Shown here piece after piece: positions 19,412 through 26,850 of a stretch of 26,850 nt of DNA. Numbering within the stretch: position 1 is the first letter of the stretch; every line of letters begins with the position of its first letter. Source of the stretch: Larix sibirica (taxonomy: Eukaryota; Streptophyta; Pinopsida; Pinales; Pinaceae); contig NWUY0304238898.1 in NCBI GenBank assembly GCA_004151065.3, positions 1 through 26,850 of the forward strand. The letters run 5' to 3'. A model generated the notes under the pieces. The model worked only from the letters and a program-made list of their open reading frames with translations. It was not told the origin of the DNA and made no database searches. A program made the translations under genes and the position numbers.

Positions 19412-19643
19412 TGTGCTGGTTGACATGAGAAGTCGATACTACTGAGCTGGGTCATATGATCCATCTTCAGGTTTCGGTTGGGCCTGGGGAACATATAAGC
19501 TCTTACTATGCGAAAGCCAAATATTATTGTATGAGTAATACGCTTCCCTGTAATGCCTCGAATAAGATCTTCGGGGTTCAAAAGGGTTGCTTTAAAGAGG
19601 AGACAGTCCATATCTTACTCAATAGGGTTAACACCCTCCTCAA
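19412..19643 (-). mobile_element. Possible Ty1-copia-type LTR remnant
   Basis: On the minus strand CTCAACTTGAGGAGGG (ending at 19634) is immediately followed by TGTTAACCCTATTGAG (from 19633). This resembles the junction between the polypurine tract and the 3' long terminal repeat of plant Ty1-copia elements, where an ACTTGAGGGGGAG-like tract precedes TGTTA or TGTTG. The downstream text contains ATATGGACTGTC, in keeping with such repeats, and a CA end could lie at 19412. I found no primer-binding site, partner repeat or target duplication, and no RNase H motif upstream, so at best it is a broken fragment. Two short frames overlapping it are not gene-like. Confidence 0.3.
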
Positions 19644-21631
19644 GTTGAGATTTGAATCTGATAAGCGAGCCTCGCAGATACCTATAAATCCTCTTCTGTA
19701 CCAGGTACCATAGAGACAAAGTGTTGAATGAAGCACGATCTTTGATAAGTAAGGGCTACGATCTCAATAACTGGTCGTCTCCGCGATCCTGCCCCGGCCC
19801 ACTTCCTTTCCCCTAATGATGTCTCTCTTCCACCGCCGCTTCCGCTGGTAAATACGAGAAAGCTTCTTGATAGCTCCCCTTTTTCCAATAATATCGCTGG
19901 TCTCTCCTGCAGTTCCGGTTGTTGTTTGGATAGGCTATTTGCAAATTACTCTGCGTATTCTGAACCAATTGGATTCCCAAGATAACGTTTAGAATCCAAG
20001 TAACCACTTGCACCTTGAAGAGCTATTGTTATTTATCAAATACTTGAACACCACATTTTCGGAGTCACTTGAAACATAAATCGGTGGATAAATTAGAAAA
20101 TCAATCTCGTGAAATAGAAGGCGGATAGTTCTGTAGCGACCCATTTTGCGAGTTGGCCCAGATTCTCTTTCTGGGGGACCCGAAATCTTACTCTATTTTT
20201 ATGCCAAATATTTCTATTGCCCGAGCCCAGGAAAAGACGCGTGCATCTACCAGACAAAATCTATCCAATAGTACTTATACACGTATTAGGAGCTACACTG
20301 ATGAAAGGGAACACTAGGTACATAAGAAAAGTTTATACGCAGTACGAAAGATGATGTCCGGTAGACAAATTCCACTTTGTACTTTGCACTTCGACCAGAT
20401 GACTTAGGGTAAATTGGTGTGGTCAGGCCTTTCTTTGTTTAGCGGAGCCTTTCACCGAAGCAAGCTGGTTCTTAATGGGAAAAATAGGGCTGGCTTTGAA
20501 AATTGAAAGTGGTAAACGCAGAACTGGACTTCCGGCAGGCAATAAAAGCACTAAAATTAAGGCACGCTGACGTATCTAAATCACAAAGGTAGTACTAACA
20601 AATAAAGTATATAAAAGCCAAATATAAAAAGTTGAGGTGCGCAGCAACAAGATTCCCATCCATCTTAAAAGTAGATCCGATGGCATAACCTATGAACCTT
20701 GCCTTTGTTGCCATATATCTTCCCAGCTCTGTAAGTCAAATTAAAAGAATGCCTGTCTATTTCAGGTTTACCCCGCATCCACACATAACATATAGTCACT
20801 CTATTCCAGACCGCCCAACCAAGTCCAGTCTTAGTATTCTCCTTCCACCCCAACGCATTTTCCTGGAGGGGAGAGTAGGTAAGTAAACATAAAAGTAAAG
20901 GCAAGTTATATCTTTATTCGTAGTTTCCCCCACCCCCTTTTTTTTGTGAAACAGTTTAATCACCTGGCCGGAGGGAGCAGCCAGATGTGGGAGGTATGAG
21001 TACAGGAGATCCCATTTTAGAATCTATACATCTTTGGGGCTTTGGGGTGGGGTTTAAGTTAGAAAAAGAATGATGAAAGGACGCTTTAACGGAAGAGTTT
21101 ACTACAGCGAATGGAGACCTACTTTGAAAGAAGCACTCTATCTTTCTCTTTTTCGAGGGGGAAAAGTTCAATCTGACTTTATTTCTCTTAAAGGCCTAGC
21201 TAGCCGGCTGGCATAAATAATAGTTCTATTTTAAGTGATTCAAAGCGTTAGCAATCATTACCCAATCAATCAGTAGACAAGTTATCAATCAGTCAACCTT
21301 GAGCTAAAGCGATTAACTGGGTATATATTATGCATTCTTTTTATTCTGCGCTATCCTTCCTTTTGCCAATACTGCTCTTTTTGCTCTTTGTTCGCCGCCC
21401 GGAGGGCACTCATGCAGATGTGAACTCCACTAACCAACCCCACGGACTCAAGCTGTAAGTGAATCCCTATCCCACCAATGTGAGCTTTGATAAACTGTGT
21501 TCTGTCGGGTGCAGCCCAGGTTGGTTGTCTGTAGCGATAAAGCCTCAAGGGTAGATCGTCTGTCCTTTTTAAGTGTGGTAATCACAAGGGAAAACCTCTG
21601 TAGCAGGGAAACATCAAGGAGCGTTACGCCG
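19644..21631. other. Unassigned sequence
   Basis: No gene recognised in 2 kb. An ATG-poor plus-strand frame from just after the TAG near 20117 to a TAG near 20315 is open for about 60 codons without a family match. A 79-codon minus-strand frame (20665-20904) holds a WNRVTICYVWMRG stretch only faintly like the end of plant LINE polyproteins. Homopolymer runs lie near 20927-20946. Confidence 0.5.
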
Positions 21632-21650
21632 CTCTCCCGATGCGGGAGAG
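21632..21650 (+). terminator. Strong hairpin, terminator-like shape
   Basis: CTCTCCCG (21632-21639), loop ATG, CGGGAGAG (21643-21650) is a perfect 8-bp G/C-rich stem. It is followed by ATAAAAAAAGGGGGAG, so it lacks the T run of a bacterial-type terminator on this strand, and on the minus strand no T run follows closely. It may be an RNA-end stabilising stem or simply a palindrome. No gene ends here. Confidence 0.3.
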
Positions 21651-21679
21651 ATAAAAAAAGGGGGAGATTTTCTGTCCTG

Positions 21680-21745
21680 TTTAACTGGGGTAGTCGGATA
21701 AAGCGGAAGGCAGTCTAGAAATAATAGAAGGCAGTCAAAAATAAA
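21680..21745 (+). repeat. GAAGGCAGTC triple repeat
   Basis: GTCGGATAAAGCGGAAGGCAGTC, then AGAAATAATAGAAGGCAGTC, then AAAAATAAATGGC: two exact GAAGGCAGTC words about 22 bp apart plus a decayed third. It resembles the GAAGG/CAGTC vocabulary of 5.9 and 17.6 kb. Confidence 0.5.
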
Positions 21746-21831
21746 TGGCTAAAACACAACCGGCCTTTACCCCAATGTTGCATATTGTATGTATTGGAAC
21801 CAGTGTATTGAGTTTAGACCTCTCTCATGTG

Positions 21832-22197
21832 TCAAGACCTTTCGTTCAGGTACTTGGCTTGTTGGGTGAATGATCCAGTGTATTGTCCATCTATCAGCAG
21901 GTTATTGCTCTCGGGTCTCGAGCGTAAGCGCTCCTTCCTTATGTTCCAAAGATAGTCCTTATGTTTCACGGGATCCAGCTGCACATCATCATGTTCCAGA
22001 CCTAAAGTTCCGGCCTTATGTTCGAGGGCATCCCGGAAAGACTCAATCGTAGAAAGGGAAGTCGATGTCGAAACTGTGTTCCGTACCGTACAGGGAAGGG
22101 GATGTAGAACCCATGTTCCGTACGTGGACCTGGGTCTCTTTGGAAAAGGCGTAAAAGTTGTCTGCGGGGGGAGGGGTAAACACATATGAAGGGTCAA
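21832..22197 (-). CDS. Uncharacterised 121-codon frame, doubtful
   Basis: ATG at 22197 on the minus strand opens 121 codons, hydrophilic overall, with Pro/Thr-rich residues about 1-35 and charged residues 55-100. The DNA beneath it carries CCTTATGTTCC-like words at 21937, 21957, 21987 and 22014 (plus strand), so part of the frame is repeat-derived. I recognise no domain and see no promoter or partner gene. It is the second-longest single-register ATG frame outside the triplet arrays, but still within reach of chance. Confidence 0.12.
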   Translation of the reverse strand: MTLHMCLPLPPQTTFTPFPKRPRSTYGTWVLHPLPCTVRNTVSTSTSLSTIESFRDALEHKAGTLGLEHDDVQLDPVKHKDYLWNIRKERLRSRPESNNLLIDGQYTGSFTQQAKYLNERS

Positions 22198-22293
22198 GGG
22201 GATATGCGTATGTATTGTTAACTGGTTTAATAAAATAGAGAAAGCTTCCTAGGCAGTGAAAAAGAAAGTGTCATGTGTATCTATCCTATCTAT

Positions 22294-22470
22294 CTTCCAT
22301 TGTCAACGCTATTGCCATCGTTAATTGCTAATCGCCATCGCTACTATTCCAATGCTATTTCCAACGCCAATCGGCATCAACATCTACCTCGACCTGAATG
22401 GTGTAACCTACCTAATTGTGTAACCCCACTTACTCACTAATAGACTAACTCACTGACTAACTCGGTCCCT
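22294..22470 (+). repeat. GCCATCGCTA-type array and ACTAACTC array
   Basis: 22294-22385 is made of diverged ATTGCCATCG, CCAACGC and CTATT words. 22400-22470 follows with GTGTAACC at 22401-22408 and 22418-22425, and ACTAACTCACTGACTAACTC. These are two small neighbouring arrays of different vocabulary. Confidence 0.5.
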
Positions 22471-23920
22471 TTCCGCGCCCCGTACTTACCGTCCCGTGTT
22501 GGGTGGATGTGTTCACGTAGTGAAGGTGAGTAAGGTATTGTGGCCTTATCCTTCCTCTACAGTGTTTATGTGGGCTGTCATTCATCCGCGGGATCGCCTA
22601 TTTAACAATATGTGGGCTATTCTATTTAATCAATCAATAAATCACTATCAAGCCCAGCCTTGTCTAAAGCCCAGAAGATCCCAGTCACATTGTAACAACT
22701 ATTGGTCTAATGAATGGGTAAATAAAATAGATTCTTATTAAGTTCTAATTTTCAATAAAATTGAAAGTAAAAATACGGGGATTATTAAAAGAGAACACCT
22801 TTGTCCCAATCGAGGCTAAGTTCCATCATATTGAGAAGCTGCTCAACCTCTTATAATGCTAGAGTTTCGTGGAACAGTATGATACGTGCGAGACGTCCTT
22901 TAATTTCCATACGACGTAAGTGTGGTTGGGCTTCCAACTTTGCCTAATATGTAATAAACCTCATTTGGATAGTTTCATTGCTAGCCAGTCAATAGGCCCC
23001 GCCCGTATTTCACCAGGTAGTAATTCCCTGTGGTTTACATTGAAGATAGATAATTGAATACCCCATATAATCCTACCAGGCAATAAGTTTTTTTGTAACC
23101 AGTCAGATTTCACAAATTGAACTTAATGGAACTAAGTGCATAGACTAGTTGGAACAGAATCACTTACAATATATATGTTATATGCTATCTATGACCCTTC
23201 GGTGCATTCTCTCCTCGTACTACCTCGGGGTAATACTAGAGCTGAATCTCTTCTAGTTTCAATAACCTAGGAACCTAATCCAATCCAACCAATAGTACCA
23301 GTTTATGTGGTGCCTAGTCGTATTATCATAGCCAGTCATAGTTGGAGCTATTTTTAATGTCGCTAGTTGATGCAGTCAACCCAGGTTCCATGCATTTTAA
23401 TTATAGCTAAAGCTAATAGTTATGAGTGTGGGCACAGCTACTATTACATATGACCAAATAGTCGTATACTATAAATAATAATGAAACAATTTCATTTGTC
23501 TGTAAGAGTTTAGTCCATACCCTACTACATCTATGACTTCTACAATGATATCGCATTGATACGTCCTTGCCAAATAAATAATCATCAGGATTAAGATGTT
23601 GTCCTAAAAAGGCAAGTAATATCAAGGGTATATTTGTTATAGTGCATTAGTTAAAAGCAGTAGTTCATTAGTGTCAATAATTGCATATATTGCATCTAGA
23701 CGTTCTCACAAATGAAGAAATGCTTATTTTTGCAGGCAGCAATAGAAAAGGCGGGTAAGTGATACATATCTATATTAATTTTTCATATTTGTATAACTCT
23801 GATTGGTGAATGCCCTATTCCCATCATATTAGCTCATCGGGTAATACAATCTAGGTTTTCTGGCTTTAACTTAATATGCGTATATATTCTGTTATTAAAA
23901 ATTGTATGAGGTAAACTAAC
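22471..23920. other. Unassigned sequence
   Basis: No gene recognised in 1.4 kb. An 81-codon plus-strand frame (22496-22741) is unremarkable. TTGGAGCTATTTTT near 23342 repeats at the window's right end (26839-26850). Confidence 0.5.
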
Positions 23921-24135
23921 TCTGTGTGAGCTAGAGTAAGATCTTTTCGGAGAGGAGTAAAAAAGCGCTGGGGGGTAATACTCTGTATGAGCTTCGGAGA
24001 GGACGAGCTCTTTGGAAACAAGCCTTTTGAGACAAGCCGAAGAATGGATTCAACTCTCTTGAATTTACACTGGCTAATAGTGGTGATGCTCCAATAAAAC
24101 CCCATAACTGGATGTTTCTCTCAATAAAACCCAAT
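23921..24135. repeat. Local imperfect duplications
   Basis: CTCTGTGTGAGCT and CTCTGTATGAGCT lie about 60 bp apart, each followed by TTCGGAGAGGA at different distances. CAATAAAACCC appears twice near 24092 and 24123, each with a preceding CTC. The overlapping minus-strand frames of 67 and 79 codons are shadows of these. Confidence 0.5.
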
Positions 24136-24796
24136 GATACAAAGTGTTATAATCTGTTACCGTACTACCTTATTTGCTTACCTTCTTACTTGCCTTACCT
24201 CGTGTTGGTGCCCATGGATGGATACATGCCAGGACGCAAAGAGCGGCCAGGGGATATGTTTTGCCTAGCGTTAGAATAACCCTTACCAGCGTTGCTGGAT
24301 TTAGCTGAGCTACAGCGAAGAAGCTAGAGGTTTTCTCCATTAAGGGCTCCTCCAGGGCGACATCTCTCTGCTGTTGGATCTGTCCCCCTCCCCCCGGCTG
24401 GCAATGACCTGTCTGCATGAATGATACTACCGCGGACCTGCGTTAAAGAACCAACCTGACCAGCGCGAATGGTTCTACCTATACTCTTTTCCCTCTATAT
24501 CCTCTCGCAACCCGTAATAGCCGGGCGCTCCTAAAAGAATTTATTCAATCTCACCAATGCTAGATAAACTATATGAAAACGCAAATCTTAGTAATAGATA
24601 ATCACGTTGATAAAAGCCGACAGTTCTTCCTTGGCCCCCTAAAGGGGAGAATTAGATAAATGAAAACCATAAAAACCTTACCGTCCAGCCAGCTCAGAAG
24701 CCTCCATCGATTCATTGAATTAAATTATGGCAGAAACATAGCTCCGATGTAAGGTGGAAACGAGCATGGTAATAAGCAATAACTTTACTATCAGCT
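24136..24796. other. Unassigned sequence
   Basis: An 82-codon minus-strand frame (24170-24418) has higher GC than its surroundings and no recognised domain. The rest holds no gene or RNA that I can support. Confidence 0.5.
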
Positions 24797-25315
24797 ATGG
24801 AAATAGAACTTCCTCAAGTGTATATTTACCAAACGGGTGTTGTGTTAAACCCATTACGGAATGTCATGGTTAGGGTCCCTACATTGATTATACAGATTGA
24901 GAATGCAGTACGAATACGAGCTGTCAATATGGGAATGAATAAAGAAATGAATAAAGAAATAATGGTTAAGTCCTCTTTCAATAAAGATAAGAAAAAAAGG
25001 AAGGTTAAAGTGTATGAGATGAAACATGTTGCTAGCTCCTTTCCCTGCCTCATAAAGAAGATAACCCTACCCCAACCAAATGGAATGGATGAATCAATAC
25101 TATCTCAGCTCTCTCTTAGATATGATTGCCTTGTGAGTGTAAGGGCTTTCGGCTCAGTATCAGGCCAGACAGACGACAAGGTGAAGAACCAGATGAGCAG
25201 CATCCGCACGGTCATGTCCAAAGATGGCGAAGTAGATCCATGTTCAGCATTAGGTTATCCCTTTACTTACTTTCAGTTTATTAAAGTAAAGTATAACCTG
25301 GGAAGTTCCCTTTGA
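24797..25315 (+). CDS. Uncharacterised 172-residue ORF (longest in window)
   Basis: ATG at 24797 opens 172 codons to TGA. The N-terminal 40 residues are mixed hydrophobic. Residues about 43-56 contain an MNKEMNKE doublet from a 12-bp DNA duplication (GAATAAAGAAAT twice). Residues 62-76 are strongly basic (KDKKKRKVKVYEMKH). The C-terminal half has no low complexity. I recognise no family, catalytic motif, signal peptide or clear membrane span, and it is not a standard plant mitochondrial gene. By my rough estimate a frame this long is expected about 0.2 times by chance in 27 kb at this GC, so it is mildly surprising only. It could be an orphan mitochondrial ORF. Confidence 0.25.
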   Translation: MEIELPQVYIYQTGVVLNPLRNVMVRVPTLIIQIENAVRIRAVNMGMNKEMNKEIMVKSSFNKDKKKRKVKVYEMKHVASSFPCLIKKITLPQPNGMDESILSQLSLRYDCLVSVRAFGSVSGQTDDKVKNQMSSIRTVMSKDGEVDPCSALGYPFTYFQFIKVKYNLGSSL

Positions 25316-26280
25316 AATCAATTAGTACACTCTTACTTGTCAATTAAGGTAGGTCTCAGTAAAATGATCGATATAGAATTCGAAAAACAAAAGGGATGGA
25401 CCGGAACAGAAAAGGAGAAATGGGATGGGACAACAACGAAATGATGGGGAGTCGCTGCAACAAGATCTTTTGCAGTAACTAAATTATAAGCAATCTATTC
25501 TAAGAATTCTCAGCAAGAGCGGGTGAGATCGGATCCTATTTGGGGCTTCTTTTTACTATGAATGAAATTCTTTCCAACCAAATAACCATTATGGACCCCC
25601 CGTCAATCTGAGAGAGATAAGTCAAACTACACTTTCACCTCCGTCTCCTGCTCCCCGGTGTGGATACCGGTCACAATTACTTCTATCAGTCAGATGTGGG
25701 CTGGGAAAAGCCTTGGCAGTTTAGAAGGTTCAGTAGTGGCTTGATGCTGCCCCGTGTTGCCCGCTTGTTTACCTCCCCTGCTCATAATGCATGCTTGCTT
25801 CTAGATCTGGAACATGAATTAGCAGGTCCCTATCCCTACCTCAAGGTCGAGTACCTGTTTCTCCTCCCTTGCTCCCTAGGGCTCCCTCTCATGTAGCTGC
25901 TGAAGCCGTGCTTGCTGCTATGGCTCAGTCAAGCAGGCCGGGTCCTTCAATTGTTCAAGCAATAAGAGCATAGCGCTTGCCCCTTTATACTGGACATACT
26001 CGATTGACTAGGACCCATAAAAGCTTTTCAACTTTACCATTACCTTTCAACCAGATAGTAAAGACACAGCAAACAGTTTCAATTTTGGATAGCTCGAGTC
26101 GGGAATACTTCAGTACTTTGATTCGCCCCTGGCGGGAGTAAAAAAGGGGGTTAGCTCATATTTGTTTTCCTTATATTCAGGTTACCCCTATACTTAGTAC
26201 GTTAGATAGATACTGTTTTTCGGGGATACTTAGTGAACCTTCTACCCTTGCTCCTGGTTATGACAGATCGAATTGAAAAC
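25316..26280. other. Unassigned, with palindromic hairpin
   Basis: CTGCAA (25455-25460) and TTGCAG (25470-25475) pair around CAAGATCTT. Around 25860-25972 the plus strand has a short open run spelling APSHVAAEAVLAAMAQSS, ending at TAG, with no ATG upstream in frame before other stops that I could find and no known match. ATACTTAGT occurs twice near 26190 and 26226. No gene is called. Confidence 0.45.
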
Positions 26281-26286
26281 ACTTGA

Positions 26287-26346
26287 CTTCATATATATAT
26301 ATACCTTCATATATCTCTTGGATTTGAAACGCTGGCCTTCATATAT
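26287..26346 (+). repeat. CTTCATATAT, three copies
   Basis: CTTCATATAT at 26287-26296, 26305-26314 and 26337-26346. The second and third are each followed within a few bases by ATCTCTTGG or ATCTCTCGG, so the unit is probably about 30 bp. 26385-26475 beyond it is rich in TTGGG, ATTGG and CGATGGG words, a further diverged patch. Confidence 0.65.
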
Positions 26347-26590
26347 TTTATCTCTCGGGGGTGCGGGTAATACCTATCGATTGCTTGGACACCTATTGGG
26401 TGGGGTTGAGCAATATAGCTTGTCTCCATATAGATTGGGGTATTGGCCCGACTTATTGGATTGGTCCGATGGGAATAATATACTGCTGGAAGAAGATAAG
26501 ATCAGATTCAGGGGATCCTTGTTCAAACTCCTTCTGGGGGAGCCATGGTTGTCAGATTACAACTGCTGAACAAGCGTCAGTGTTGTGTTG

Positions 26591-26628
26591 TGGAGTGGAG
26601 TGGAGTGAAGTGGTGTTGAGTGGAGTGT
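26591..26628 (+). repeat. GGAGT pentanucleotide tract
   Basis: TGGAGTGGAGTGGAGTGAAG followed by TGGTGTTGAGTGGAGTG: about seven 5-bp units with a few substitutions. It shows the same slippage-and-decay style as the larger arrays. The remaining sequence to 26850 holds nothing I can name. Confidence 0.8.
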
Positions 26629-26850
26629 GCGTCGACCAGAAAGAGGACTCAGTGTGACAAGCTCAGCCATAAAACCTAGGATCTTGAAAACGTGGTTGGT
26701 CCAGTAACCGAGGAGAGGATTTGATTAGAATCACTTTTAGTTGAGGAGCCGAAAAAACAGTGAGGCCATTAACGATATTTCATTTTATTAGTTTTCTGAC
26801 GCCCAATAAAGAAGAGTGTTGCATTGGTTGTCCCAAGGTTGGAGCTATTT

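Noticed and set aside
20665-20904. Minus-strand frame with a faint LINE-polyprotein-like Trp-rich stretch
   Set aside because: Only a few aromatic positions agree, the usual W(K/R)ERN motif is absent, and no reverse transcriptase lies upstream.
22790-22960. Possible retrotransposon coding remnant
   Set aside because: Translation in the frames tried gave stops and no integrase, reverse transcriptase or RNase H motif.
1-26850. CRISPR array, bacterial operon, phage module or group II intron domain V
   Set aside because: Repeats are too diverged and irregular for CRISPR, no conserved proteins are present, and no convincing 34-nt domain V hairpin was found by eye; a covariance-model search would be decisive.

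Overview
Overall: this window reads as gene-poor, repeat-derived DNA, most likely an intergenic stretch of a very large plant (land-plant) mitochondrial genome. No rRNA, tRNA, standard mitochondrial protein exon, plastid insert, bacterial operon or CRISPR array could be recognised on either strand. The mitochondrial reading is an inference. It rests on the moderate GC (low forties percent by eye), the absence of obvious CpG depletion, the near-total lack of long open frames over 27 kb, the scarcity of recognisable nuclear transposon protein remnants, and a mosaic of short shuffled repeats of the kind seen in expanded gymnosperm or Silene-type mitogenomes. A nuclear origin, or a poorly known protist organelle, is not excluded.

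Layout: 1-1620 holds a fragment repeated near 7.05 kb, an ATTCAT-rich array, a G-poor CCCTAC/CTA array and a GGGATACT array. 1620-3420 is unassigned. 3421-3990 is the first block (A, minus strand) of a triplet-phased degenerate repeat. Related blocks lie on the plus strand at 12.55-13.19 kb (C) and 15.14-15.49 kb (D), with a doubtful one at 6.0-6.35 kb (B). 4148-4580 is an old imperfect direct duplication. 5.6-5.96 kb and 17.47-17.69 kb share short words in reversed order. 16623-16901 (minus) is an ATG-less open frame with a Gly/Asn/Ser/Tyr-rich core over a 20-bp exact repeat. 18.36-18.66 kb is a GCGGATTAGAGCA array. 19.41-19.64 kb (minus) resembles a Ty1-copia-type long terminal repeat next to a polypurine tract. 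21.6-22.47 kb has a strong hairpin and further degenerate arrays. 24797-25315 is the longest open frame (172 codons), of unknown function. The right end carries CTTCATATAT copies and a GGAGT pentanucleotide tract.

How it works together: nothing here forms a pathway or operon. The main theme is that much of the window is built from at least ten unrelated families of short-unit, heavily diverged tandem repeats, with words shared between distant places. Three blocks of one family also carry ATG-started, stop-free frames of 80-97 codons for very hydrophobic Leu/Met-rich peptides; two of them share the motif LGIKLLQL. That is the most unusual signal, but it may be only a by-product of repeat composition.
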